This document shows, one piece after another, positions 22,358 to 31,626 of a stretch of DNA of 33,742 nucleotides. This DNA comes from JAWPMV01 sp038527215. GTDB taxonomy: Bacteria > Bacteroidota > Bacteroidia > J057. The DNA is taken from NCBI GenBank assembly GCA_038527215.1, contig JBCBGC010000087.1, positions 1 to 33,742 on the forward strand, written 5' to 3'. Numbering within the stretch: position 1 is the first letter of the stretch; every line of letters begins with the position of its first letter. The position numbers were made by a program, and so were the translations under genes. The notes beneath the pieces are model-generated. The model saw only the letters and a list, made by a program, of their open reading frames with translations, was not told the origin of the DNA and searched no databases.

Positions 22358-24646
22358 ATGCGCCGACCGACACCTCCTACCAATCGCTCATTTCAGCCGA
22401 AACCGTCAACCGCCGCAACACCTTTACAGCCGCTGGCCAAACCGGCCCGGAAGCGGCCTCGTCTTTTCATTGGCCTGGCCATTGGAATTGGATTGACCGT
22501 AGTCTTGTTTTTTTTGATCTGGGGCGGCCTGAGAAAAAGTGAGGAGGGTATTTACATAAAACCCTTTTCTGTACCTCATAAATTTTCACAAACGGGCTAT
22601 GTACCCGCTTATGGACAAGCCCTATTGGTAGAAGAACTTTCACAAGTTGTGGCGCTTGCCTCCCAGCATTACCTACAAGCCAGGGCGTACCTGCAGCGCC
22701 ATCCTGTGGCTTTTTATCCCTTAGAAGCATCAGGAACCGGAGAAGAAACCCTCATTGAAGGTAGCTGGCTTATCCAGGGTGAAAGCCTTCGCCTGGACCT
22801 GCGAAAAAATGGCACCTCCTGGAAAAGTTTCCAGAATGAGGAGTCTAAGGCGTCTTTGGAGCAGAGAATTGGGCAAATTCATATTCAAGCCCGCCAATTT
22901 ATCCTGAAGGAACTAACCCCTGACCTTTATGCATTCGAGGCTTTAATGGAAAACGATTGCCTGACCGCAGAGAGCTTATGGCATCATACCAAAGCCAGCC
23001 AGCCGCTGCAGATGGCCGAAATCCTCGCCCATGCAAGTTGCGGAGAAGCAGAAGGTGCCCGACTTGCCTTGTTACGCCAGGAACCAGACGGTGCTCATGA
23101 TGTCCTGTACCAGGCCACCGCCTTGGAAGTTTTTTTCGTCTTGCAGGATAGCCTGAACCTGGAAAAAAGCCTGTTCAGTTTCCTGAATAAAATGGAGGAA
23201 TCGGAGGTGGCTTTTGCGCGTCGATTGGCGGGTCAGCTAACCCGGGCAGGTTATGTAGTAGCGGCGCGTAAGCTGCTCAAGAAAGTGCTGTTCCTTCAGC
23301 CAGAAAATCCACTCAACCAGGCCGCACTGGCCCGGGTAGAGATGTCATCAGGTAATTGGAAAGCCGCCCAACTGCTCTGGGAAGAAATCTGGCCTCAGCC
23401 TTCCCAATCCCCTGAATTAAAAGTAGCTTATTTGACCTACCTTCGAGCCCAGGCTCGACGACTTAGCCTGACTGGCCAACATCCTAAAGCCTGGCATTTC
23501 TGGATTCGACTCCTGGAGCAACAGACGCAGGACGTGGAGGCGCAAAGTGCCACCCGGGCTTTATGGGAACAGATCGGATACCGGAAATCCTATGCCCTGG
23601 GAAGTGTGAAACTAGATCCTGAATTGATCAAGGAGGCAGATTTCTCGCGCTGGAAACATATTCAGCGGGGCCTTTTTTATCACTATGTCCGGACGCAGGC
23701 CTGGGATTTAGCTGAATTGCAAAAGGACAAACTCAGTCTGATTTATCGAGAAAAACGGACGGAATGGGAGGCCCTGTTGTGGCGGGAACATCTCCAATAT
23801 CAACTTGGGCAATTAGAACCGGGTGAATTTGCCCAGATCACCGACCCTCCTGGCGGTTGGGCAGCCCTGGAAGCCACCGAACGTGACCATTGGCAGCATC
23901 TGCTATTGCAGCGTTTACCAGGCCTCAATGGGGATAGCGCTCATGCCTCACGCGCTCGCCTATTGACCTTTTTGGGAAGATTAGACCCGCAAAATCACGG
24001 ATATCTCCTTGGGGCTGCAGAGGCATGGGCACAGGCGGGGAATTATGATGAAGCGGATAAAATCTACGGCCGCCTATACCAACGAGAAGTCCAACTGCCG
24101 GTGGTCTTAGAAGCCTGGGGAGACCTTTGGATGCTTGCGCAAAACCCGGCCAAAGCCTTGGAAAAATATAAAAATGCCAGTCGCATCAATAATCAGGATT
24201 TTTACCTGCTATTGAAGCAAGGAGCCGCTTACGAATTGGACCGATCATACCGGGACGCAAATTTATTGTTGGAAAAAGGCTTAAGCCTCATGCAGGAAAA
24301 ACTGAGTAGCCCCAGCCTGGCAGATCAAATTCTGGAAATTGAAAGTCGGGCCCGATGGGCCTTTTGTCTCCAACAAACCGGAAAAGATGGGGAAAAGAAA
24401 GATCAATACCGGAAAGCCACCCGCCTGGCAGATCGCTTGCTATTGTTTGGGCTTTCAGATGGAGATCAAGCCCGGATTCGCTTAAGCCTCGCGCGCATAC
24501 ATGCTTATAAAGATCGATATCCGGAGATGCTGGAAGCCTTGAAAGTCGCTTTAGATAAAGGCCTTTCTCCCGAGGAAATCCCCGTGGAAGAAGCGCCTTT
24601 TAGCAGCTATGCCATGCGTATTCAATCCATGTTGGAGGAGTTGTAG
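22358..24646 (+). CDS. Membrane-anchored TPR-repeat protein of unknown function
   Basis: The 762-residue product has a proline-rich, basic cytoplasmic N-terminus (1-35), one TM helix (36-56, LFIGLAIGIGLTVVLFFLIW) and a long helical region in the periplasm. TPR-like motifs are readable at about 296-365 (AARKLLKKVLFLQPENPLNQ, GNWKAAQLLWEEIW) and 545-640 (GAAEAWAQAGNYDEADKIYG, LEAWGDLWMLAQNPAKALEK). A further run near 700-740 follows (ARIHAYKDRYPEMLEALKV). Leu, Ala, Gln and Trp content is high. I cannot name the family; it is best described as an envelope scaffold or lipoprotein-partner-like TPR protein. It follows coaX by 69 nt. The region after its stop holds three tandem repeats. Style and composition resemble the TPR-like tail of the MoxR partner, but no direct link is shown. 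Confidence 0.8.
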   Translation: MRRPTPPTNRSFQPKPSTAATPLQPLAKPARKRPRLFIGLAIGIGLTVVLFFLIWGGLRKSEEGIYIKPFSVPHKFSQTGYVPAYGQALLVEELSQVVALASQHYLQARAYLQRHPVAFYPLEASGTGEETLIEGSWLIQGESLRLDLRKNGTSWKSFQNEESKASLEQRIGQIHIQARQFILKELTPDLYAFEALMENDCLTAESLWHHTKASQPLQMAEILAHASCGEAEGARLALLRQEPDGAHDVLYQATALEVFFVLQDSLNLEKSLFSFLNKMEESEVAFARRLAGQLTRAGYVVAARKLLKKVLFLQPENPLNQAALARVEMSSGNWKAAQLLWEEIWPQPSQSPELKVAYLTYLRAQARRLSLTGQHPKAWHFWIRLLEQQTQDVEAQSATRALWEQIGYRKSYALGSVKLDPELIKEADFSRWKHIQRGLFYHYVRTQAWDLAELQKDKLSLIYREKRTEWEALLWREHLQYQLGQLEPGEFAQITDPPGGWAALEATERDHWQHLLLQRLPGLNGDSAHASRARLLTFLGRLDPQNHGYLLGAAEAWAQAGNYDEADKIYGRLYQREVQLPVVLEAWGDLWMLAQNPAKALEKYKNASRINNQDFYLLLKQGAAYELDRSYRDANLLLEKGLSLMQEKLSSPSLADQILEIESRARWAFCLQQTGKDGEKKDQYRKATRLADRLLLFGLSDGDQARIRLSLARIHAYKDRYPEMLEALKVALDKGLSPEEIPVEEAPFSSYAMRIQSMLEEL

Positions 24647-24664
24647 AGAGGTGAGACCCCACCC

Positions 24665-24957
24665 CGTAACACTGGCTTCCAGCCGGTAAAATCCTTCGCC
24701 GCAGCTGCAAGCTGCGGCTACTACCAGCCGGTCATCACCCACCCCACAGGTTCCCACACCCGTCACCCGTAACACTGGCTTCCAGCCGGTAAAACCCTTC
24801 GCCGCAGCTGCAAGCTGCGGCTACTACCAGCCGGTCATCACCCGCCCCACAGGTTCCCACACCCGTCACCCGTAACACTGGCTACCAGCCGGTAAAACCC
24901 TCCGCCGCAGCTGCAAGCTGCGGCTACTACCAGCCGGTCATCACCCGCCTGCGGTCA
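24665..24957. repeat. Three tandem copies of a 103-bp intergenic repeat, the last partial
   Basis: Copies begin at 24665, 24768 and 24871, a period of exactly 103 bp, differing at only a few positions (for example AAAATCC/AAAACCC and GGCTTCC/GGCTACC). Each has CGTAACACTGG, a CCAGCCGGT direct repeat, and a hairpin GCCGCAGCT-gca-AGCTGCGGC (24698-24718, 24801-24821, 24904-24924). The array fills the 352-bp gap between two convergent genes. Period not divisible by three, so it is not coding. It has no similarity visible to CRISPR repeats or IS ends. Confidence 0.9.
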
Positions 24958-24965
24958 TCACCCAC

Positions 24966-24984
24966 CTGCGGATATCATCCGCAG
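24966..24984. other. Hairpin at the end of the tandem-repeat block
   Basis: CTGCGGAT-atc-ATCCGCAG forms a perfect 8-bp stem, 15 nt before the stop of the penicillin-binding protein gene (minus strand). There is no T-tract on the minus strand. It may help end or stabilise convergent transcripts. Confidence 0.55.
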
Positions 24985-24998
24985 CCAAAAGCAACAGC

Positions 24999-27314
24999 TC
25001 AATTCTGGATCCCAGGCGCTTGCGGATAATAGACCCGCCGGAGAGAATCCGCCTTTTCAAACTCGCCTTCCTGTTCGTAGAACCAAATTCGGAATTCGGC
25101 CGGATTCAGGGGGAAATCATAATCCTCACATTCCATCGCTTTCTTAACCGAATCTGAAGGGGATGGAAAACGTGCTTTCCGGAGTTCCCGGTAAGCAGGG
25201 TCTTTATAGACCTTTTGCATGAAACTGCCCCAAATAGGTAAAGCCGTGGCGGCACCTTGGCCTTCTCGCAGGCTGCGGAATTTTATCCGCTGGTCATCAG
25301 CACCCACCCAGGCTCCGACACTCAAGCCAGGCGTGGTAGCCACGAACCACCCATCCGTCTGATCCTGGGTAGTGCCGGTTTTTCCAGCGATAGGATAGGG
25401 GAGGGCATAACGGGTGCGAAGGGCCCGTCCGGTCCCCTTTTGGATGACCTCCTCCATCATCATGCGGATCATATCGGCTGCTTCCGTCGGAACAGCTTGC
25501 ACACCGGGATGGATCACCCGATTGTCCAGGATGATATTTCCCTCCCTATCTTTGATACTTAGGAGATAATGCGGTGCCCGATACGTGCCCTGAGAGGAAA
25601 AAATCCCATAGGCATTGGTCATTTCAAGCAGGGAGGCTTCCCCCACCCCCAGGGCTAAAGAGGGCACGGCTGGTAAATCCCCTTGTAAACCAAGGGCCTG
25701 GGCAGTATGGACCACCTTCTTAACCCCCGTTTCCATCAGGATAGCCACAGAAACCAGGTTCACACTGTGGGTAAGGGCACCAGCCATGGAATAGGCGCCC
25801 CCATAAAGGCCATCAGAGTTGGCTGGCAGCCAGGTTTCATAACCGGGGTACTTGACCCTTTCGTTGGAATAGTACTCACAAGGAGAAGCCCCATTTTCCA
25901 GCGCGCTGACAAAAACCAGCGGCTTGAAGACGGAGCCAGTTTGCCGACGACTGGTCACATGATCATACTGCGCCTTGGCATGGTTGACGCCCCCAACCCA
26001 GGCCTTTACCAGGCCCGTACCGGGCTCGATGGCTACCAATCCAGCCTGCAGCCGGTAGATATCATGCATGAGGGAATCCCAGGGAGAAAGCAAGGTGTCT
26101 ACCCATCTTCCTTTGTCGAACAAGCGCATGGATACCTCCTGGTCAAAATAATTTCTGATACTATCTGCCGACCATCCCATGGCCTTGGCGTTCCGGTAGC
26201 GCTGAGAAGAAGTATACTGCTGCTCAATGAGTTGTTGGGCGGCCTTGGGCTTACGACGGCCTTTCCAATGCCGATGAAAGCGCTGTTGTAAAATAGCCAT
26301 CCGACTGTGGAGGGATTCCTCGGCATAGGTTTGCAAGCGGCTATCCAGGCTCACCTGAATCACCAGCCCATCGGTATAAATATTGAGCGGACTACCATCT
26401 GGTTTTTTTTGTCCTTTAGCCCATTCCACCAATTCCAACCTAAGTTTTTCCCTAAAAAAAGGCGCCAGGCCCTCATGATGGGTTTGAAGTTGGTAGCGTA
26501 ATTTCAAGGGAAGTCGGCGCAAAGAATCTCTAAAGGCTGGCAGGAGGTAATTGTTCTTGACCATTTGCTCCAGGACCACATTCCGTCTCAATAAGGCTCT
26601 GTTAGGATGGCGGCGGGGGTTGTAGAAGGTGGTCGCTTTGAGCATACCCACCAGGACCGCAGCCTCATCCGCCTTTAACGCCCGTGCAGGAGTAGAGAAA
26701 AATCGCTGAGCGGCTGCTTCTACCCCAAATACCCGTTCGCCAAAGGGCACGGTATTGCTATACATGACCAGAATTTCTTTTTTGGAGTACAGCTTCTCCA
26801 GCCGTTGAGCCAGGATAAATTCCTGGATTTTATTGATTAGCAGGGAAAAGATAGCGTAGCGTTCCCGCGGATATAGATTCTTGACCAATTGCTGTGTAAG
26901 GGTACTACCTCCACCTGCACGTTCATCTCCCCCTAGAATCGACTTGAACAGGACCCGTGCCAGGCTTTGCTCATCCAGCCCATCATGTTTGTAAAAGCGT
27001 TCATCTTCGGTGGCTACCAGGGCATCCAGGAAAAAAGGGGAAATATCCTCATGGCGGACGGCCACGCGATTTTCCAGAAAATATCTGCCCAGCAGCTTTC
27101 CGTCAGAGCTGTAAACGGCCGAAGCCAGGGGAAGATCAATGCTGGACAAGGCCTGCTCCTGGGGCATGCGTCCCAACCAGCCCAGGTTGATCACGCCCAC
27201 CAGCGCAATGAAACTAAAGAGCAGCAGGAAACCTGATCCCAGGAACCAGGTCCAACGCGGGTGTTTTCTGGCGAATGCGTGTATCCGCGCATATGTGTTT
27301 TGCAGGCGGTCCAA
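24999..27314 (-). CDS. Class A penicillin-binding protein (PBP1A-like transglycosylase/transpeptidase)
   Basis: The 771-residue bifunctional enzyme polymerises and cross-links peptidoglycan. An N-terminal TM helix (about 22-43) is followed by a GT51 glycosyltransferase domain (about 75-240): VATEDERFYKHDG with catalytic Glu103, and GGGSTLTQQLVKN (134-146), then SKKEILVMYSN. The transpeptidase domain (about 420-700) has SVFK (461-464, nucleophile Ser461), SVN (517-519) and KTGT (645-648), so all catalytic motifs are intact. A short C-terminal tail follows. The first codon is TTG (27312-27314); no ATG lies between it and the TM helix, so TTG is the likely start. It is divergent from the GH3 gene and convergent with the TPR gene across the tandem repeats. 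Confidence 0.95.
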   Translation of the reverse strand: MDRLQNTYARIHAFARKHPRWTWFLGSGFLLLFSFIALVGVINLGWLGRMPQEQALSSIDLPLASAVYSSDGKLLGRYFLENRVAVRHEDISPFFLDALVATEDERFYKHDGLDEQSLARVLFKSILGGDERAGGGSTLTQQLVKNLYPRERYAIFSLLINKIQEFILAQRLEKLYSKKEILVMYSNTVPFGERVFGVEAAAQRFFSTPARALKADEAAVLVGMLKATTFYNPRRHPNRALLRRNVVLEQMVKNNYLLPAFRDSLRRLPLKLRYQLQTHHEGLAPFFREKLRLELVEWAKGQKKPDGSPLNIYTDGLVIQVSLDSRLQTYAEESLHSRMAILQQRFHRHWKGRRKPKAAQQLIEQQYTSSQRYRNAKAMGWSADSIRNYFDQEVSMRLFDKGRWVDTLLSPWDSLMHDIYRLQAGLVAIEPGTGLVKAWVGGVNHAKAQYDHVTSRRQTGSVFKPLVFVSALENGASPCEYYSNERVKYPGYETWLPANSDGLYGGAYSMAGALTHSVNLVSVAILMETGVKKVVHTAQALGLQGDLPAVPSLALGVGEASLLEMTNAYGIFSSQGTYRAPHYLLSIKDREGNIILDNRVIHPGVQAVPTEAADMIRMMMEEVIQKGTGRALRTRYALPYPIAGKTGTTQDQTDGWFVATTPGLSVGAWVGADDQRIKFRSLREGQGAATALPIWGSFMQKVYKDPAYRELRKARFPSPSDSVKKAMECEDYDFPLNPAEFRIWFYEQEGEFEKADSLRRVYYPQAPGIQN

Positions 27315-27485
27315 GATTGATACAGGAAATTTTCTGGTTAAAAATACGAATAATCAGACAATGGCGTAAGGCAGGCACCGGTCCTGAAAATTTTCTCCGG
27401 CTTTTTCCGGGAAAGTGTAACTTGTCAAGCAATAATTACCCTGGATCAATCAAGCTTTTCACTTTTAATCTACGCAAGAACGAGT

Positions 27486-29678
27486 ATGCGCTTCTACACA
27501 CATGGCTTATTGATACTGGTAAGCTGGAGCTTATGCCTTACCATGGGCATTGCTCAAACCACCCATCCCTTTCAAGATCCTTCCCTCAGCCTGGAGGAAA
27601 GATTAGATGACTTAATTTCCCGCCTTAGCCTGGAAGAAAAAGTCAATCAACTTAGATATGATGCCCCCGCCGTAGAGCGCCTGGGCATCCCCGCCTATAA
27701 CTGGTGGAATGAATGTCTGCATGGGGTTGCCCGGAATGGGAGGGCTACTATTTTTCCCCAGGCCATAGGTATGGCCGCCACTTTTGATCCTGAGCTGATG
27801 TTCCGGGTTGGCACCGCCATTTCTGATGAGGCACGAGCCAAGTATAATGTTTCCGTGGCTCGGGACATGAGACGACGGTACCAGGGCTTGACCTTCTGGT
27901 CTCCCAATGTGAACCTTTTTCGCGATCCCAGATGGGGCCGGGGGCAAGAAACCTATGGAGAAGATCCCTATTTGATCTCTCGTCTGGGCGTTTCTTTTGT
28001 CAATGGTTTACAGGGAGATCATCCGACCATCATGAAATCTGCGGCCATGGCGAAACACTTTGCGGTCCATAGCGGCCCGGAAAAACTCCGCCACGAATTT
28101 GATGCCACTGTCAACCGCAAGGACCTCTGGGAAACCTATCTCCCGGCTTTTGAGGCCCTGGTTACCGAAGCCAAGGTGGAAGGTGTCATGGGCGCCTATA
28201 ATCGGACCAATGGTGATCCCTGTTGTGCGCACCCTTATCTGATGGAAGAGGTTCTTCGGAAAAAATGGGGCTTCCAGGGCTATTACGTATCGGATTGCTG
28301 GGCCCTGGTAGATTTTCATGCGGGCCATAAGATTGTCCAAACGCCAGCCCAGGCGGCAGCCTTGGCTTTGAATACGGGTTGTAACCTGAATTGCGGCAGT
28401 ACCTATCCGGAACTGCTCAAGGCCATTGAGGAGGGATTGACTTCAGAGGAAGAGGTGGACAAAAATCTGCGCATGCTCTTGCCTACGCGCTTCAAACTTG
28501 GATTATTTGATCCACATGGTAGTGGACCATTTGATCAAATCGGTCCGGAAGTGATTGCCTCAGATGCGCATCTGGCGCTCAGCCGGGAGGCGGCCACCAA
28601 GTCGGTGGTCCTCCTCAAAAACGAGGGTGTGCTTCCCGTCCGCAAAGATATCGGGAGCTTATTTGTTACCGGACCCACCGCCGCTCACGCGCAGGCCTTG
28701 CTAGCCAATTACTACGGCCAGAGCAATAACCTGATCACCTTATTGGAAGGGATTGTTGGGAAGGTCAGTCCGCACACCTCTGTTCATTACAGTCAGGGAG
28801 CCTTGTTGGATGAAAAAAACCGCAATCCGGTGGACTGGTTTTCCGGGGAAGCTGGAGATGCAGAGCTTACCATCGCCTGTCTGGGCATTTCCCAACTCAT
28901 TGAGGGAGAAGAAGGAGAAGCCATTGCCAGTCGGCACCTGGGCGATCGGGAAGACATCCGCTTACCCGAAAACCAAATTCAGTTTCTGAAGACCATTCGG
29001 GCCAAGGCCAAGAAGCTCGTGGTGGTGATCACTGCGGGTAGCGCCGTAGCCTGTCCGGAAGTCTACGACATGGCGGATGCCTTGCTGTATGTTTGGTATC
29101 CCGGTGAGCAGGGTGGGGCAGCGGTTGGAGATGTCATCTTTGGCGATGTGTCCCCTTCTGGAAAACTACCTCTGACTTTTCCTTATCAAGTAGAAGACCT
29201 GCCTGCTTATGAAGATTATACGATGAAGAACCGGACCTACCGCTACATGGAAAAAGCGCCTCTTTTTCCTTTCGGCTTCGGATTGAGCTATACCCAGTTT
29301 CGTTTTTCCGAGCTGAAACTCAGCGAGCAGGAAATTAAGGCTGGCGAGTCTGTGGAGGTGGAAGTGCAAGTAACCAATACCGGTTCTGTCAAAGGAGAAG
29401 AAGTAGTCCAGCTTTACCTGACCGATCAGGAAGGCTCGGCAGCCCTGCCCCAATACGCCCTCAAAGGCTTCCAGAGAATTTCGCTTTGGCCCGGTGCCAG
29501 CAAAAAAGTGCGCTTTACTGTCACGGAAGAGATGCTGAAAATGGTCAATGAAGCAGGGGAGAAAGTTCTCGAGCCGGGTAAGTTTACCATCAGGGTTGGA
29601 AACAGCAGTCCCCACGCCCGTAGTCTTGAACTCGGCGCCAGTCCCTGGCAGGAAGCGGAACTAAGCGTGAAAAAATAA
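27486..29678 (+). CDS. Exported glycoside hydrolase family 3 enzyme (beta-glucosidase/beta-xylosidase type)
   Basis: The 730-residue product has a signal peptide (MRFYTHGLLILVSWSLCLTM, cleaved near GIAQ) and a GH3 N-terminal TIM-barrel (about 36-345). Key pieces are NWWNECLHGVARNGRATIFP, SPNVNLFRDPRWGRGQETYG, the KH pair (190-191) and GYYVSDCW with the nucleophile Asp270. A GH3 C-terminal alpha/beta sandwich (about 375-590, containing IEGEEGEA and YPGEQGGAAVGDVIFG) and a fibronectin-III-like domain (about 630-715) complete it. NE(A/C)LHG and SDCxA patterns favour the xylosidase-like branch, but specificity cannot be fixed from sequence. It should act in the periplasm or at the surface, releasing single sugars from plant or algal polysaccharides. 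No SusC/SusD or other polysaccharide-use genes are nearby. Confidence 0.93.
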   Translation: MRFYTHGLLILVSWSLCLTMGIAQTTHPFQDPSLSLEERLDDLISRLSLEEKVNQLRYDAPAVERLGIPAYNWWNECLHGVARNGRATIFPQAIGMAATFDPELMFRVGTAISDEARAKYNVSVARDMRRRYQGLTFWSPNVNLFRDPRWGRGQETYGEDPYLISRLGVSFVNGLQGDHPTIMKSAAMAKHFAVHSGPEKLRHEFDATVNRKDLWETYLPAFEALVTEAKVEGVMGAYNRTNGDPCCAHPYLMEEVLRKKWGFQGYYVSDCWALVDFHAGHKIVQTPAQAAALALNTGCNLNCGSTYPELLKAIEEGLTSEEEVDKNLRMLLPTRFKLGLFDPHGSGPFDQIGPEVIASDAHLALSREAATKSVVLLKNEGVLPVRKDIGSLFVTGPTAAHAQALLANYYGQSNNLITLLEGIVGKVSPHTSVHYSQGALLDEKNRNPVDWFSGEAGDAELTIACLGISQLIEGEEGEAIASRHLGDREDIRLPENQIQFLKTIRAKAKKLVVVITAGSAVACPEVYDMADALLYVWYPGEQGGAAVGDVIFGDVSPSGKLPLTFPYQVEDLPAYEDYTMKNRTYRYMEKAPLFPFGFGLSYTQFRFSELKLSEQEIKAGESVEVEVQVTNTGSVKGEEVVQLYLTDQEGSAALPQYALKGFQRISLWPGASKKVRFTVTEEMLKMVNEAGEKVLEPGKFTIRVGNSSPHARSLELGASPWQEAELSVKK

Positions 29679-29685
29679 AGTCGAA

Positions 29686-29717
29686 CCGGGAACTTTCTTT
29701 TTGGAGAAAGTTCCCGG
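29686..29717. other. Perfect 12-bp hairpin between the GH3 gene and mutL
   Basis: CCGGGAACTTTC (29686-29697) pairs with GAAAGTTCCCGG (29706-29717), loop TTTTTGGA. It starts eight bases after the GH3 stop. No U-tract follows on the plus strand, so it is a likely 3'-end structure or Rho-assisted stop rather than a classical terminator. Confidence 0.6.
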
Positions 29718-29776
29718 CAATGCTGGGACTGCTACCGGGAGAAGTTGTAAATTGGGACCTTCTTTAGTCAAAACCG

Positions 29777-31600
29777 ATGCAGAGCCTGATCCAATTATTG
29801 CCAGATGCCATTGCGAACCAAATCGCGGCTGGAGAAGTAGTCCAGAGACCCGCCTCTGTCATCAAGGAATTGCTGGAAAATGCGGTAGATGCAGGCAGTA
29901 CCCGCATTGATGTGGTGCTCAAGGATGCCGGCAAAACCCTCATTCAGGTTTCAGACAATGGTTCTGGCATGTCCGTACAGGATGCTCGCATGTGTTTCGA
30001 GCGGCATGCTACTTCCAAAATCAGAGAACAAAACGATCTTTTTGGGATTCGCACCCTCGGTTTTCGCGGAGAAGCCCTGGCCAGTATTGCGGCAGTAGCT
30101 CAGGTCAAGTTACGGTCCCGGTTGAAGGACGTGGAATTGGGCACGGAAATCGAAATTGCGGCTAGCCAGGTAAAGAAGCAGGAAGCCTGCGCCATGGCTC
30201 CGGGCACCACCTTTATGGTGAGAAACCTCTTCTTCAATGTGCCTGCTCGTCGAAACTTTCTGAAATCTAATCCGGTTGAAACCCGGCACATTCTGAATGA
30301 GTTCATCCGGGTCGCTTTACCACATCCGGAAATTCACCTAACCCTGACCCACAACGATACGCCGGTTTATGACCTGCCCGCCGGAGACTTGACCCAGCGG
30401 ATTTATGCGCTTTTCGGGCAAGACTTAAAAGATAAGTTGAGTCCTGTAGCGGAAAAGGCTGGTTATGCTAGTTTTTCAGGCTATATCGGCCAGCCGGAGA
30501 TTTATCGAAAAAACCGCGGAGAGCAATTCTTTTTTGTCAATAACCGCTTCATCAAAAGTCCATATCTAAATCACGCGATTGCGCAGGCTTTCCAGGACTT
30601 TATCCCGAAAGAAACCTATCCTTTCTACTGCATATTTATTGAGATCGACCCGGTTCACGTGGATATCAATATTCACCCCACTAAGACCGAGGTGAAGTTC
30701 GACGATGAAAGGACCTTATATGTGCTGTTACAAAGCATCGTGAAGCGAGCCTTGGCCCAAACCAGTGCCGCTCCTTCTTTTGATTTTAAGGAAACGCCCA
30801 CTACCACGGATATATATCAATCGCAGCCACCGGCTCCTCCCGCCATGCCTACTAAGCAGGGGAAAGGGCCTGGTGCTCCGAAAAACTTAGAACCCCGTCA
30901 AAAGGCGCGTACGGAAGATTGGGAGACCCTGTATAAACCAGCCCAGCGCATTCCTCAGCCTCCAGTAGAAAAGCCTGCTTCTCCGCAGCTTTTTCCTAGC
31001 CCAAAAACCTCCGCTAAGCAGGCCGAAACATCAGAAGGTCAGGTACTGTTTCAACTAAGCGGAGGATATATTTTGCTGGAAAGGGAAAACAGCCTGTTGA
31101 TCATTCATCAGCAACTGGCCCATCAGCGGATCTTGTTCGAGCGATTGTTGCATAGCCAGGAAGGCAAGCAGTTGCCTTCCCAGACCTTGCTTTTCCCGCA
31201 GACCGTGGAGTTTTCTGCGGCCGATTTTCTGATGGTAAAAGAATGGGAAGAGCCTTTGACCCAAATGGGCTTTGAAGTAAAAGAGTTTGGGAAAAATACC
31301 CTGGTTGTTTACGGTACGCCCGCGGGGGTACCCACAGGTAAAGTCCGGGAGATATTTGAAGAAATGCTGGCCGATATTAAAGCTAGCGGACAAGATAGAT
31401 TGGAACGACAACTATTTGAAGGCATGGCCAGGAGCATTGCGGCAAGAACGGCCGTAACTCCTAACCAAAAATTGAGTATGTTAGAGTTGAGGCAGATGGT
31501 TGAAGATCTGTTTCGCTGTACGGCCCCGGGTTTTGCCCCCAATGGAAAACCCACTTACAAAGAAATGCCTTTAAGCGGATTAGCCGACTTTTTTCAGTAG
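29777..31600 (+). CDS. mutL: DNA mismatch repair protein MutL
   Basis: The 607-residue protein has the GHKL ATPase N-terminus: LPDAIANQIAAGEVVQRPAS, KELLENAVDAG (catalytic Glu34), DNGSGM (60-65), RHATSKI, TLGFRGEALASI (93-104), and VNNRFIK plus DINIHPTKTEVKF further on. A Pro-rich linker (about 340-420) leads to the dimerisation domain. MutL couples mismatch recognition by MutS to strand incision and excision. Endonuclease motifs of the C-terminal domain are degenerate: the DQHA-x2-E-x4-E site reads HQQLAHQRILFE (444-455), ACR reads AAR (555-557) and CPHGRP reads APNGKP (587-592). It heads a three-gene unit with two rhomboid genes, 26 nt from the first. Confidence 0.96.
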   Translation: MQSLIQLLPDAIANQIAAGEVVQRPASVIKELLENAVDAGSTRIDVVLKDAGKTLIQVSDNGSGMSVQDARMCFERHATSKIREQNDLFGIRTLGFRGEALASIAAVAQVKLRSRLKDVELGTEIEIAASQVKKQEACAMAPGTTFMVRNLFFNVPARRNFLKSNPVETRHILNEFIRVALPHPEIHLTLTHNDTPVYDLPAGDLTQRIYALFGQDLKDKLSPVAEKAGYASFSGYIGQPEIYRKNRGEQFFFVNNRFIKSPYLNHAIAQAFQDFIPKETYPFYCIFIEIDPVHVDINIHPTKTEVKFDDERTLYVLLQSIVKRALAQTSAAPSFDFKETPTTTDIYQSQPPAPPAMPTKQGKGPGAPKNLEPRQKARTEDWETLYKPAQRIPQPPVEKPASPQLFPSPKTSAKQAETSEGQVLFQLSGGYILLERENSLLIIHQQLAHQRILFERLLHSQEGKQLPSQTLLFPQTVEFSAADFLMVKEWEEPLTQMGFEVKEFGKNTLVVYGTPAGVPTGKVREIFEEMLADIKASGQDRLERQLFEGMARSIAARTAVTPNQKLSMLELRQMVEDLFRCTAPGFAPNGKPTYKEMPLSGLADFFQ

Positions 31601-31626
31601 AGATAGGAAGAATAGCAAGAAACGAG

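Noticed and set aside
24551..24775. Minus-strand open frame running through the tandem repeats
   Set aside because: It is created by the repeat sequence and the end of the TPR gene; the 103-bp period shifts frame between copies, so it cannot be a repeat protein.
24665..24957. Repeats considered as a CRISPR array
   Set aside because: Units are contiguous 103-bp tandem copies without unique spacers, and no cas genes are present.
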